Of a DNA stretch of 55,550 bases, positions 33,706 through 42,759 are shown one piece after another. The translations under genes were made by a program, and so were the position numbers. Where the stretch lies: the NCBI GenBank assembly GCA_934096175.1, contig CAKOLG010000006.1, positions 1 to 55,550 of the forward strand. Direction: 5' to 3'. Within the stretch, counting starts at the first letter, position 1, and every line of letters starts with the position of its first letter. The notes under the pieces were generated by a model that was not told the origin of the DNA, searched no databases, and saw only the letters and a list, made by a program, of their open reading frames with translations. Source of the stretch: an uncultured Bacilli bacterium. Lineage in GTDB: Bacteria > Bacillota_I > Bacilli_A > RF39 > UBA660.

Positions 33706-33720
33706 TAAATCGTTTTTTTT
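33695..33720 (+). terminator. Intrinsic terminator after ftsZ
   Basis: ACGATTT (33695-33701) pairs with AAATCGT (33707-33713), followed by eight T. Confidence 0.8.
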
Positions 33721-33752
33721 TGACAAATTATAATAGTTTAATTTGTTATTTT
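33718..33752 (+). promoter_or_regulatory. Candidate spoIIG-type promoter with 0A-box-like element
   Basis: TTGACA (33720-33725) has no good -10 at 17 bp, but a TATTTT (33747-33752) lies after an unusually long 21-bp spacer. This resembles the Spo0A-dependent spoIIG promoter of Bacillus with its long spacer. The complementary strand over the -35 reads TTTGTCAAA, matching the Spo0A box form TTTGTCRAA. The site also coincides with the terminator T-tract, so the match may be chance. Confidence 0.35.
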
Positions 33753-33767
33753 TAATTTGGTGATAGA

Positions 33768-34559
33768 ATGAAAGTATATTTAGACCTAGTTATTATTGTT
33801 AATTTTGTATTTGATTTAATTCTTTTAATTAGTGTTAATTATATATTAAGAAGAAATGTAAAATGGTGGCGGTTAGGGTTAGGAAGTTTAGTAGGAACTT
33901 TAACATTATTTATTATGTTTTTTAAAATAAGTAATTTAGTTATGTTGTTATTTAAATTTATGGTTTCTTTATTAATGCTTATAGTTACTTTTGGCTATCA
34001 TGATTTTAAATATTTTAGAAAAAATGTTTTGTATTTTTATTTGGTTAGTATGTTAATGGGAGGAGGTATTTATTTTTTAAAGGGTCAATTTAGTTATAGT
34101 AATAATGGTTTAGTTTTTAAAGAAAATAGTTTGCAGATAAGTTATGGAATAGTTATTTTATTAAGTTTAATTGTTTATTTTAAATATATGATTTCTTTTA
34201 AAGGTTTAAAGAATAATTATAGTAATTATTATAAGTGTGAAATATATTTTGATGAAAGAAATTTTATTACAGTAAATGCTTTTTTAGATACTGGTAATAA
34301 ATTAAATGATCCATATTCTAATAAGAGTATTGTTTTGGTTAATGAAGAAAAATTAAAGGATATTAGGATTAGAAGTCCTATTTATATACCTTATAATTCT
34401 TTGAATAATCATGGATTATTAACATGTTATAAGGCAGCAAAATTAATTATTGATGGAAAGGAGAATGATAAGTTTTTAGTTGGTATAAGTAATAATAATT
34501 TCTTTATGGATGGTATTGACTGTATTATTAATGACCGAGTTATGGAGGGATTAAAATGA
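33768..34559 (+). CDS. spoIIGA: Sporulation sigma-E processing peptidase SpoIIGA
   Basis: 263 residues. Five or so membrane helices in the first 150 residues are followed by a cytosolic aspartic-protease-like domain with the catalytic motif LDTGN (near 177-181) and the LNDPYSNKS segment. SpoIIGA cleaves the pro-sequence from pro-sigma-E in the mother cell after engulfment signalling. The gene overlaps sigE by 4 bp (ATGA), the same coupling as in Bacillus. Shorter than the 309-residue B. subtilis protein but complete in plan. Confidence 0.88.
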   Translation: MKVYLDLVIIVNFVFDLILLISVNYILRRNVKWWRLGLGSLVGTLTLFIMFFKISNLVMLLFKFMVSLLMLIVTFGYHDFKYFRKNVLYFYLVSMLMGGGIYFLKGQFSYSNNGLVFKENSLQISYGIVILLSLIVYFKYMISFKGLKNNYSNYYKCEIYFDERNFITVNAFLDTGNKLNDPYSNKSIVLVNEEKLKDIRIRSPIYIPYNSLNNHGLLTCYKAAKLIIDGKENDKFLVGISNNNFFMDGIDCIINDRVMEGLK

Positions 34560-35248
34560 TAAATTTAATTAAAAAAATAATATGTTTTTTTAAGGAAAAA
34601 TATAATCAATTTTTCTTTGTTGGTAGTACGGATGTTTTGCCTCCTCCTTTGGAAAAGGAAGAAGAGATTGCTTATTTGATTAAGGCACAACAAGGCGATT
34701 TGGAAGCTCGTAATAAACTTATTGAACATAATTTGCGGCTAGTGGTTTTTATTGCTAAGAAATATGAGACTACTTTAGATACTTTGGAGGATTTGGTAAG
34801 TATTGGATCAATTGGTTTAATTAAGGGAATTAATACTTATAAAATAGATAAAAATATAAGGTTAGCAACTTATGCTTCAAGATGTATTTCTAATGAAATA
34901 TTAATGTATATTAGGAAGAATAAGAAAAGGACAGGTGATGTTAGTTTTGAAGAAGCATTATCTTTTGATGGAGAAGGTAATGAGTTACATTTAGAAGATA
35001 TAATGGGGACTGCGGAAGATGTTGTTTGCAAGGAATATGAAAAAAAGGTTGATATTGATATTTTAACAAGACTTATTGATACTTTAAATGAACGTGATAA
35101 ACAAATAATGATTATGCGATATGGTCTTTTTGAAACTAATGCCTATACACAAAAGGAGGTAGCGGAAATGTTAGGAATTAGTCAATCATACATATCGAGG
35201 ATAGAGAAAAAAGTAATAAAAAAATTAAAGCTATATTTAGAAGTTTAA
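34556..35248 (+). CDS. sigE: Sporulation sigma factor SigE (pro-sigma-E)
   Basis: 230 residues. An N-terminal hydrophobic/basic pro-region of about 20 residues precedes the conserved VGSTDVLPPPL junction. It is shorter than the pro-sequence in B. subtilis. Region 2 has RLVVFIAKKYE and EDLVSIGSIGLIKGI, then ATYASRCISNEILMYIR. Region 4 has the helix-turn-helix TQKEVAEMLGISQSYISRIE. It directs early mother-cell gene expression. No sigG follows, unlike in Bacillus; rlmN comes next after a terminator. Confidence 0.93.
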   Translation: MINLIKKIICFFKEKYNQFFFVGSTDVLPPPLEKEEEIAYLIKAQQGDLEARNKLIEHNLRLVVFIAKKYETTLDTLEDLVSIGSIGLIKGINTYKIDKNIRLATYASRCISNEILMYIRKNKKRTGDVSFEEALSFDGEGNELHLEDIMGTAEDVVCKEYEKKVDIDILTRLIDTLNERDKQIMIMRYGLFETNAYTQKEVAEMLGISQSYISRIEKKVIKKLKLYLEV

Positions 35249-35261
35249 TATAGCTTTTTTT
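35227..35261 (+). terminator. Intrinsic terminator overlapping the sigE 3' end
   Basis: AAAGCTATATT (35227-35237) pairs with AATATAGCTTT (35247-35257), followed by T-tract; the 5' arm lies within sigE. Confidence 0.85.
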
Positions 35262-35310
35262 CATTTTAAAGTAAATGTTTTATGATATAATTATCATAGG
35301 TGTTAAAAAG

Positions 35311-36327
35311 ATGAATATATATGGTATTAAAAGAGTAGATTTAGAAAATTATTTTATTAGTAAAGGTGATAAAAAATTTAAAGCTTTGCAGATATTTGAA
35401 TGGCTTTATCAAAAAAGGGTTAAGACTTTTAAAGAAATGACTAATATTAAAAAAGATGTGCAAGTTGAGTTAGAAAAAGATTTTAATTTTAAAACAATAA
35501 AAGTTCATAAAAAACAAGAAGATAAATTGACTAAGAAATATTTATTTAAGTTAGATGATGGTAATTTTATTGAAGCAGTACTTATGCAACATGATTATGG
35601 AATATCAGTTTGTGTTAGTAGTCAAGTTGGTTGTAATATGGGATGTGCTTTTTGTGAATCTGGTCGTTTAAAAAAGGTAAGAAATTTAGAAACGTATGAA
35701 ATGGTACAACAGATATTATTAATTGAAGATGATATTAAGAAACGTATTTCTAGTGTTGTTATCATGGGAATTGGTGAACCTTTAGATAACTATGATAATG
35801 TTTTGAATTTTATTAAAATTATTAATGATGCAAAAGGAATTGCAATTGGGGCTAGGCATATAACTTTATCAACTTGTGGATTAGTTCCAAAGATAAAGCA
35901 ATTAATGAATGAAGATTTACAAATAAATTTAGCTATATCTTTGCATGCTTCAAATTCGGAACTTCGTGATAAATTGATGCCTGTAAATAAGGCGTATAGT
36001 TTGGGTCAATTGATTGATACTTTAAAGGAATATATTGCAAAGACTAATAGACGAGTTACTATAGAATATGTTATGCTTAGTAATGTAAATGATAGTGTAG
36101 TACATACTAATGAATTAGCTAGTTTATTAAAAGGATTAAATGTTTATGTTAATTTAATTCCGTATAATGAGACAAATCATATTGAGTTTAAAAGGGCTTC
36201 TAAAGAACAAGTTATGATATTTTATGATATATTAAAGAAAAAAGGAATTAATGTTACTATCAGAAAAGAATTTGGTAGTAAGATTGATGCTGCTTGTGGG
36301 CAACTTAGAAGTAAAGAGGTGGAATGA
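35311..36327 (+). CDS. rlmN: 23S rRNA/tRNA (adenine-C2) methyltransferase RlmN
   Basis: Radical SAM methyltransferase, 338 residues from ATG 35311, chosen over upstream ATG 35275 because it follows ATAGGTG and gives the usual N-terminus (MNIYGIKRVDLENYF). The Fe-S cluster motif CNMGCAFC lies near 109-116, GEPLDNYDN near 156, and the catalytic cysteine is in the C-terminal DAACGQLR. It methylates A2503 of 23S rRNA. It overlaps the prpC start by 4 bp. Confidence 0.95.
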   Translation: MNIYGIKRVDLENYFISKGDKKFKALQIFEWLYQKRVKTFKEMTNIKKDVQVELEKDFNFKTIKVHKKQEDKLTKKYLFKLDDGNFIEAVLMQHDYGISVCVSSQVGCNMGCAFCESGRLKKVRNLETYEMVQQILLIEDDIKKRISSVVIMGIGEPLDNYDNVLNFIKIINDAKGIAIGARHITLSTCGLVPKIKQLMNEDLQINLAISLHASNSELRDKLMPVNKAYSLGQLIDTLKEYIAKTNRRVTIEYVMLSNVNDSVVHTNELASLLKGLNVYVNLIPYNETNHIEFKRASKEQVMIFYDILKKKGINVTIRKEFGSKIDAACGQLRSKEVE

Positions 36328-37073
36328 TGAAAACATTTTATTTAACTGATTCAGGAAAAGTAAGAGATCATAATGAGGATTCTGTAACTATTTTAAAAAA
36401 TGCTAATGGAGAGTATTTATTGATAGTAGCTGATGGTATGGGGGGACATCGTGCTGGTGAAGTTGCTAGTTCAATGGTAGTTACTCATATGGGAAAGAGA
36501 TTTTCAGAGATAACTTCAATAGGAAGTAAGTTAGATGCTATAAATTGGATGAACGATAATATTAGTGAGATTAATAAGAAGATTATTGATCATACTAAGG
36601 AACATCCTGATAGTATGGGAATGGGAACTACTACAGTAATGGCTTTATTAACTAATGATTATTTGATATTTGGTAATATAGGTGATTCTTCTGGTTTCGT
36701 TATGAAAAATGGTAAATTGCATAAGGTAACTAAGGATCATACATTAGTTAATTTACTTGTTGCATCAGGCGATTTAACAGAAGAAGAGGCAAAGTATCAT
36801 CCAAAGAGAAATGTTTTGATGAAGGCTTTAGGTAGTAGTGAAAAATGTGAATTAGATATATTTGATGTTGATACTAATATAGATGGAATACTTTTGTGTA
36901 GTGATGGTTTAACTAATATGCTTACTAAGGAACAAATTGAAAAAGTATTATGTGATGAAGAGCTGGAAATTGAAGAGCAGATTGTTAAGTTGATTCGTAA
37001 GAGTAATGCTAGAGGGGGAACTGATAATATCTCAATAGCTTATTTGACACGAGAAAGTGGTGAAGATAAATGA
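36324..37073 (+). CDS. prpC: PP2C-type Ser/Thr phosphatase (PrpC/Stp)
   Basis: 249 residues. PP2C metal-binding motifs are present: VRDHNEDS near 13-20, VADGMGGHRAGE near 34-45, GNIGDSSG near 113, and CSDGLTNML plus GGTDNIS near the C-terminus. It removes phosphates added by the PASTA kinase encoded immediately downstream with a 4-bp overlap. ATG 36324 and 36327 are both possible starts; the first overlaps the rlmN stop. Confidence 0.93.
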   Translation: MMKTFYLTDSGKVRDHNEDSVTILKNANGEYLLIVADGMGGHRAGEVASSMVVTHMGKRFSEITSIGSKLDAINWMNDNISEINKKIIDHTKEHPDSMGMGTTTVMALLTNDYLIFGNIGDSSGFVMKNGKLHKVTKDHTLVNLLVASGDLTEEEAKYHPKRNVLMKALGSSEKCELDIFDVDTNIDGILLCSDGLTNMLTKEQIEKVLCDEELEIEEQIVKLIRKSNARGGTDNISIAYLTRESGEDK

Positions 37074-38827
37074 TAATGAAGGGGCAAAAGATTAATGATA
37101 GATATCAAATAATAAAGTCTATTGGCGAAGGTGGCATGGCTAATGTTTATTTGGCTTATGATACTATATTAGATAGGGATGTAGCTGTAAAGGTTTTACG
37201 TGGTGATTTATCGAATGATGAAAAGTTTGTTAGAAGGTTTCAAAGAGAAGCTTTAAATGCCAGTAGTTTAAGTCATCCTAATATTGTAGAAGTATATGAT
37301 GTTGGAGATGATAATGGTCAATATTTCATTGTAATGGAATATATTGAAGGTAAAAATTTAAAAGATTTATTAAAAAAACGTGGTAAGTTAACTGTTCCAG
37401 AAGTTATTGATATTATGAGTCAAATTGCTGATGGGTTAAGTGTAGCTCATGATTCATATATTATACATAGAGATATTAAGCCACAAAATATTATGATTTT
37501 GGAAAATGGTTTAGTTAAAATTACGGATTTTGGAATTGCGATGGCAATGAATGCTACACAACTTACACAAACTAATTCTGTTATGGGAAGTGTCCATTAT
37601 TTACCACCTGAACAGGCAAGTGGAAAAGGGTCAACATTAAAAAGTGATATTTATTCAATGGGAATTTTAATGTATGAACTTTTAACAGGGACATTACCAT
37701 ATAGAGGAGAAAATGCAGTTGAAATAGCTTTGAAGCATTTGAAAGAGCCTTTACCAAGTATTCGTGAGGAAATACCTGATTTGCCACAAAGTGTAGAAAA
37801 TATTATTTTAAAAAGTGCAGCAAAAAATCCTAAAAATAGGTATAATGATGCTCGTGAAATGTATGAAGATTTGAAAACTTGTTTGGATGATTCACGAATT
37901 AATGAAGCAAGATATGAGTATCAATATCCGGAATTAGATAGTGATGGAAAGAAATTTACGAAACAAATAGAAAAAGCGGTAAATGTTGAAAATGATATAT
38001 TGGATAAAGATGATGAAGTAGTTGTTAAACAAATTACAAATGATGAAGTGAAAAAAGAAAATAGAATACTTGTGGTTTTAGCTTCTATATTTGTTGGTTT
38101 AGTTGTAATTGTAGCGGCAATCGTTTTGTTTATTCCAAAAATAATAAAACAAAAAGATACGGAAATTCCTGATGTTTCTGGAAAAACAGTAAGTGAGGCA
38201 GTAGATATTTTACAAAATTTGGGTTTTGTGATTAGTGATGAGCAAGAACAAATTAGTGATGGTGAAGTGGAAGCTGGCAAAGTTGTTAAGACCAACCCTC
38301 CTGCTAAGGCAAAAAGAACTGAGGGAACAGTTGTAACTTTATATGTTTCAACTGGTGATGCTAATATAGTTATTGAAGATTATAGAGGTAAAAATTATTT
38401 GGAAATAAAAGGTTCTTTAGAAGCACAAGGTTTATATGTTTTAATAGAAAAAAAAGAAGTTACTGAAGAAAATGAAGGATTATTTGAAGATGGTGTAATT
38501 ATGGGACAAGATACACCAGCTGGAACAAAGCTTGGACCTAAGGATACAATTACTTTGTATATTCCTGATGTTGTTAGTAAATATCCTAATTTTGCAGATG
38601 GTTCTTATACGATTGAAGATGTTGAAAAATTCTGTGATAAGTATGGAGTAATTTTAAAGATCCAGTATGAGACTGGAACAAGTTATGATGAGGGAACTAT
38701 ATTTAAACAAAGTAGAGCAGAAGGTTATACAATTGCAAGTGGGACAACGTTTACAATTTATGTAGCGAAAGATGCCGAGGATGATAACGTAGATGATCCT
38801 TGTAGTGATAGTAATGATTTATGCTAA
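37070..38827 (+). CDS. prkC: PASTA-domain Ser/Thr protein kinase (PrkC/Stk)
   Basis: 585 residues. Kinase domain 10-270 has a GEGGMANVY glycine loop, VAVKVL lysine, HRDIKPQN catalytic loop near 134 and DFG near 152. A juxtamembrane acidic region is followed by one membrane helix (about 333-356) and three extracellular PASTA repeats (about 364-430, 431-500, 505-570). The type senses peptidoglycan fragments and regulates growth and, in spore formers, germination. The tail ends in an unusual acidic Cys-containing stretch. It is coupled to prpC and 6 bp from rsgA. Confidence 0.94.
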   Translation: MIMKGQKINDRYQIIKSIGEGGMANVYLAYDTILDRDVAVKVLRGDLSNDEKFVRRFQREALNASSLSHPNIVEVYDVGDDNGQYFIVMEYIEGKNLKDLLKKRGKLTVPEVIDIMSQIADGLSVAHDSYIIHRDIKPQNIMILENGLVKITDFGIAMAMNATQLTQTNSVMGSVHYLPPEQASGKGSTLKSDIYSMGILMYELLTGTLPYRGENAVEIALKHLKEPLPSIREEIPDLPQSVENIILKSAAKNPKNRYNDAREMYEDLKTCLDDSRINEARYEYQYPELDSDGKKFTKQIEKAVNVENDILDKDDEVVVKQITNDEVKKENRILVVLASIFVGLVVIVAAIVLFIPKIIKQKDTEIPDVSGKTVSEAVDILQNLGFVISDEQEQISDGEVEAGKVVKTNPPAKAKRTEGTVVTLYVSTGDANIVIEDYRGKNYLEIKGSLEAQGLYVLIEKKEVTEENEGLFEDGVIMGQDTPAGTKLGPKDTITLYIPDVVSKYPNFADGSYTIEDVEKFCDKYGVILKIQYETGTSYDEGTIFKQSRAEGYTIASGTTFTIYVAKDAEDDNVDDPCSDSNDLC

Positions 38828-38833
38828 GGTGAA

Positions 38834-39670
38834 ATGATGAATGGGCAAATAATTAGAATAATTAGTAATTTATATACAGTAAAGTGTGGAGAACTGATTT
38901 ATGGTTGTAAAGCACGTGGTAAATTTAGAAATATGAAGATAAGTCCAGTTGTTGGAGATAATGTTTTAATAGATGTTAATGATAATGTTATTGTAGATAT
39001 ATTGCCGAGAAAAAATGAATTAACAAGACCGGTTGTTGCGAATGTTGATGTTGTACTTATTGTTACAAGTGTTAAAAATCCTAATTTAGATTTAAATTTA
39101 TTAGATAAGTTAATAAGTGTTGTTACTTATAATGATATTGAACCAGTTATTTGTTTTACAAAGTTAGATTTATTAAATGAAGATGAAATAAATTATGTAA
39201 TGAATTTAAAAAATTATTATGAGATGATTGGAATAAAAGTTGTTTCTAATTCAGAAACTGTTGAAATAAAAAAACTTTTAAAAAATAAATTAGTGGTTTT
39301 AGCAGGGCAAACTGGAGCAGGAAAAAGTAGTTTAATAAATAGTTTAAATAGTGAGTTAAATTTAAAGACTGATGAGATAAGTTTGGCTTTAGGAAGAGGT
39401 AAACATACAACAAGACATGTGGAACTTTTTGAAATAGGCGAAGGTTTACTTGCTGATACACCAGGTTTTTCTTGTGTTTCTTTGGCGGAAATGTCTAAGG
39501 AACAAATTAGAGATTCCTTTGTTGAATTTAGTAATTATCAGTGTAAGTATAGAGATTGTATGCATGATAAGGAAATTGGTTGCGCAGTAAAAGAAGCATT
39601 AGAAAATAAAAAGATTTTACAGTCTCGATATGAAAATTATATGCAATTTTTGAGGAGTGAGAAAAGATGA
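38834..39670 (+). CDS. rsgA: Ribosome small subunit-dependent GTPase RsgA
   Basis: 278 residues. OB-fold N-domain (1-65), circularly permuted GTPase with VTSVKNPN and CFTKLDLL (G4) before GQTGAGKSSLIN (G1, near 158) and DTPGF (G3, near 212), then the zinc-binding knuckle CKYRDCMH plus a distal Cys. RsgA releases assembly factors from maturing 30S subunits. The gene overlaps rpe by 4 bp within the prpC-prkC-rsgA-rpe order common in Firmicutes. Confidence 0.95.
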   Translation: MMNGQIIRIISNLYTVKCGELIYGCKARGKFRNMKISPVVGDNVLIDVNDNVIVDILPRKNELTRPVVANVDVVLIVTSVKNPNLDLNLLDKLISVVTYNDIEPVICFTKLDLLNEDEINYVMNLKNYYEMIGIKVVSNSETVEIKKLLKNKLVVLAGQTGAGKSSLINSLNSELNLKTDEISLALGRGKHTTRHVELFEIGEGLLADTPGFSCVSLAEMSKEQIRDSFVEFSNYQCKYRDCMHDKEIGCAVKEALENKKILQSRYENYMQFLRSEKR

Positions 39671-40302
39671 AAGTAGGGGTTTCGTTTTTAAGTGGTAGTG
39701 ATGTTAGTGAAACTATTAGAAAAATTGATGAATCTAATGCAGATTTTATACATGTAGATATGATGGACGGTAATTTTGTTAAAACTGCTAATTATACTGT
39801 TGCAGATATAAAAAAATTAACTAAGGATTGTAAAAAAAAGTTAGATGTTCATATGATGGTTTGTTCACCAAATAAGTATGTTAAAGAGTTTGCAAAGTTC
39901 AAAAATATTGAGTGTTTGACCTTGCATTATGAGTCACATAGAAAACCAATTGATGTTATTAATGTTATTAGACATACTAATATGAAGGTAGGAATAGCAA
40001 TAAATCCTGAAACTAAAGTTAGTCATATCATTCCTCTTTTAAATCATGTTGATCAAGTCTTAGTTATGAGTGTTAAACCAGGTAAGGGTGGTCAAAAGTT
40101 TATGGAAGATGTTTTGTATAAGGTTGAAACGTTAAAAGATTTAAGGAAAGAAAATGATTATCATTATATTATTGCTATAGATGGGGGAATAAATCCAGAT
40201 ACAGCTAAGTTGGCTAAAAAAGCAGGGGTTGACTTGGTAATTAGCGGTTCTTATGTAACTGATAGTGATGATTATAATCAAGCAATAGATAATTTGAGAT
40301 AA
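39667..40302 (+). CDS. rpe: Ribulose-phosphate 3-epimerase
   Basis: 211 residues, TIM barrel. It has the FIHVDMMDGNFV motif (near 27-38), LDVHMMV (near 58) and the closing AIDGGINPDTA near 175. It interconverts ribulose-5-phosphate and xylulose-5-phosphate in the pentose phosphate pathway. The sequence is quite divergent, but the key Asp and His residues are present. The stop is inside a terminator stem. Confidence 0.9.
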   Translation: MKVGVSFLSGSDVSETIRKIDESNADFIHVDMMDGNFVKTANYTVADIKKLTKDCKKKLDVHMMVCSPNKYVKEFAKFKNIECLTLHYESHRKPIDVINVIRHTNMKVGIAINPETKVSHIIPLLNHVDQVLVMSVKPGKGGQKFMEDVLYKVETLKDLRKENDYHYIIAIDGGINPDTAKLAKKAGVDLVISGSYVTDSDDYNQAIDNLR

Positions 40303-40320
40303 GGCGTCTTATCTCTTTTA
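40296..40320 (+). terminator. Intrinsic terminator after rpe
   Basis: GAGATAAG (40296-40303) pairs with CTTATCTC (40308-40315), loop GCGT, short T-tract. Confidence 0.8.
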
Positions 40321-40361
40321 GTTTGGTAAAATAGTATGTTATAATTTTTTTGGAGATTTAT

Positions 40362-41462
40362 ATGGAAATAATAGATGTTTTAAAGAAAATAGAAGAAAAT
40401 GGTTTTCAAGTTTATATTGTGGGTGGTTATGTAAGAGATTATTTACTTGGTAGAGAGACTTTTGATGTTGATATATGTACTAATGCAACTGTTTTAGATT
40501 TACTTAATTTATTTGATAATGTAAGTAGTTATAGTTTAGAGTTTGGTAATGTAAAACTTTTTTTTGAAAAATATAATTTTGATATTACTTCTTTACGTAA
40601 GGAAGTTTATCAAAGTAGTAGAAGAGATGTTGTTATATCTTTTGTTGATGATATAAAAGTTGATGTTAATAGAAGAGATTTTACAATGAATTGTTTATAT
40701 ATGAATAGTGCTGGCAAAATAATTGATTTAGTTAATGGTAGAAGAGATATAAATGAACATATTATAAGATGTAATGGTGATATTAAAAGTAAAATGACTG
40801 AAGATCCTTTACGTATTTTAAGAGCAATAAGGTTTGCAACGGTTCTTAATTTTGATTTAGAGGATGAATTATATTTTTTTATGAAAAATAATGGTATGTT
40901 ATTAAAAAATATATCTACTTTAAGGATTAAGGAAGAGTTGGAAAAGATATTTTTAAGTGATAATATTATTAAAGGTTTATTTTATTTAAGTGATTTGAAT
41001 TTATGGAGATATATGGGAATTAGTTTTGAAAAGATTTCGAAAGTAAATAATTTATATGGTATGTTTGCTCAGTTTAATTTAAGTAGAGAATATCCTTTTA
41101 GAAAAGAAGAGTTAAATTATATAAATGATTTAAAATATATAGTTTCTTGTGGTAAAATAGATGAAATGATTATTTATAAGTATGGTATTGAAAAGAGTTT
41201 AATTAGTGGCAAAATTATGGGAGTAGATCAAATAAATATATATAATATTTATGATAATATGATTATTAAATGTGAGTCAGATATTAAAATTACTAAGTTT
41301 GATATATATAATTTATTTGAAGGAAAAGTTAAAAGAATTGATAAAATATTTGATGAATTAGCATTTTTAATATTAAAAGGATTATTACTAAATCAAGAAA
41401 AGATTATTGAAGAATATCTTTTAAGTAATAGAGAGAAGTGGTTATGTGAAGGAAAAAATTGA
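40362..41462 (+). CDS. cca: CCA-adding tRNA nucleotidyltransferase
   Basis: 366 residues. ATG 40362 is 6 nt from GGAG; the frame opens at TTG 40350 but without a site. The class II nucleotidyltransferase signature GGYVRDYLLG (near 22-31) with DVDIC (Asp pair near 36-38) is followed by RRDFTMNCLY and EDPLRILRAIRFA. It adds or repairs the CCA end of tRNAs. No HD domain was seen. The dnaD-like start overlaps its end by 17 bp. Confidence 0.92.
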   Translation: MEIIDVLKKIEENGFQVYIVGGYVRDYLLGRETFDVDICTNATVLDLLNLFDNVSSYSLEFGNVKLFFEKYNFDITSLRKEVYQSSRRDVVISFVDDIKVDVNRRDFTMNCLYMNSAGKIIDLVNGRRDINEHIIRCNGDIKSKMTEDPLRILRAIRFATVLNFDLEDELYFFMKNNGMLLKNISTLRIKEELEKIFLSDNIIKGLFYLSDLNLWRYMGISFEKISKVNNLYGMFAQFNLSREYPFRKEELNYINDLKYIVSCGKIDEMIIYKYGIEKSLISGKIMGVDQINIYNIYDNMIIKCESDIKITKFDIYNLFEGKVKRIDKIFDELAFLILKGLLLNQEKIIEEYLLSNREKWLCEGKN

Positions 41463-42105
41463 GCAAATATTGAGGGTTAAAAATTTGGTTATTAATCAAT
41501 ATTTAATAAAGATTGGAATAGATAATAATTTGAGTTTAAATGAATTTTTAGTTTTAGTTTATTTAGATAATGATTTTAATAATAATTTTGATATAGAAAA
41601 TATGAGTGTTGTATTGGGTTTAGATGTTAATAAAACAATGGAAGCTTTTAATAATTTAGTTATTAAAGGGTTAGTTAGTTTAGAGTCAGTTAAGGATGCT
41701 TTGTCTAAGTTTAATGAAGTAGTTAATTTGAATAAGGTTTATGAAGAGATTGCTTCTAATGTAGAAGAGAGTAATAAGAAAGAAGTTAAGGATGATATTT
41801 TTAAAGTTTTTGAGAGTGAATTAGGAAGAACTATGTCTTCGATGGAATTAGAAATTATTAATGGTTGGTTAGTGAGTGGAACTTCTGAAGAAGTGGTTTT
41901 AGGGGCGCTTAGAGAGGCAATTTATAATGGAGTACCAAAGTTTCGTTATATAGATAAAATAATTTATGAATGGGAGAAAAAAGGCTTAAAAACGATGGAT
42001 GATGTTAAACGTTATATGAGTAATAGAAGAATAGAAAAAAGTAAGGATAGAGAGGTTACTAAAAAGGAACAAGAAATATTAGATTATGATTGGTTGGATG
42101 AGTAA
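41446..42105 (+). CDS. dnaD: DnaD-family primosome protein
   Basis: 219 residues from GTG 41446. Residues 1-95 are a winged-helix domain; residues about 118-190 are the DnaD/DnaB2 domain (FESELGRTMSSMELEI; the VPKFRYIDKIIYEWEKKG block). The family initiates replication by loading helicase with DnaA and DnaB/DnaI. Order dnaD-nth is conserved in Bacilli. The stop overlaps the nth start by 1 bp. Confidence 0.88.
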   Translation: MKEKIEQILRVKNLVINQYLIKIGIDNNLSLNEFLVLVYLDNDFNNNFDIENMSVVLGLDVNKTMEAFNNLVIKGLVSLESVKDALSKFNEVVNLNKVYEEIASNVEESNKKEVKDDIFKVFESELGRTMSSMELEIINGWLVSGTSEEVVLGALREAIYNGVPKFRYIDKIIYEWEKKGLKTMDDVKRYMSNRRIEKSKDREVTKKEQEILDYDWLDE

Positions 42106-42725
42106 TGATTAGTAATTTTAATAATAAACTTGATATAATGTTTCCTGATGCAAAATGTGAATTAAATTATAGTAGAGGGTATGAATTGTTGATTGCAGTT
42201 GTTTTATCAGCTCAGTGTACAGATAAAAGAGTTAATCAAGTAACAAGTAAATTATTTTCTAGTTATGATATATATGGTCTTGCTAAGGCATCAAAGAGGG
42301 ATATTGAAAATATTATAAGAAGTGTTGGATCTTATACTAAAAAAAGTGATTATATAATAAAAATAGCTAAGAGTTTGGTTGAGGAATATAATGGAGTAGT
42401 GCCAAATAATCGTGAATACTTAGAAAGTTTGCCAGGAGTTGGAAGAAAAACCGCAAATGTTGTACTGTCAACTTTATTTAATGTTCCTGCTATAGCAGTT
42501 GATACGCATGTTGAGAGAGTTAGTAAAAGGTTGAAGCTTGTTAATAAAAATGATAAAGTTTTGACTCTTGAAAAGAAGTTAATGAAATTAATTCCTAAAC
42601 ATTTATGGGGCAGAACGCATCATCAATTAGTTTTATTTGGAAGATATATATGTAAGGCGAAAGCACCTTTATGTTCTGAATGTTTGTTTAATGATGAGTG
42701 TCCTTTTTATAAAAAAATAAAGTGA
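42105..42725 (+). CDS. nth: Endonuclease III
   Basis: 206 residues, HhH-GPD superfamily. Helix-hairpin-helix is LPGVGRKTANVVL with catalytic Lys (near 108-120) and catalytic Asp in VDTHVERV (near 134). The Fe-S cluster is C-x6-C-x2-C-x5-C near the C-terminus (CKAKAPLCSECLFNDEC). It removes oxidised pyrimidines and cleaves the abasic site in base excision repair. The retron promoter begins directly at its stop codon. Confidence 0.95.
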   Translation: MISNFNNKLDIMFPDAKCELNYSRGYELLIAVVLSAQCTDKRVNQVTSKLFSSYDIYGLAKASKRDIENIIRSVGSYTKKSDYIIKIAKSLVEEYNGVVPNNREYLESLPGVGRKTANVVLSTLFNVPAIAVDTHVERVSKRLKLVNKNDKVLTLEKKLMKLIPKHLWGRTHHQLVLFGRYICKAKAPLCSECLFNDECPFYKKIK

Positions 42726-42754
42726 TTGTGTTTTTGGGAAAATTGAAATATAAT
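42726..42754 (+). promoter_or_regulatory. Promoter of the retron
   Basis: TTGTGT (42726-42731), 17-bp spacer, TATAAT (42749-42754). The expected transcription start at about 42761 coincides with the first base of the a1 repeat, as expected for a retron primary transcript. Confidence 0.7.
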
Positions 42755-42759
42755 GTTTA

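Noticed and set aside
33721..33736. Normal promoter TTGACA/TATAAT before spoIIGA
   Set aside because: The TATAAT-like sequence begins only a few bases after TTGACA, so spacing is impossible.
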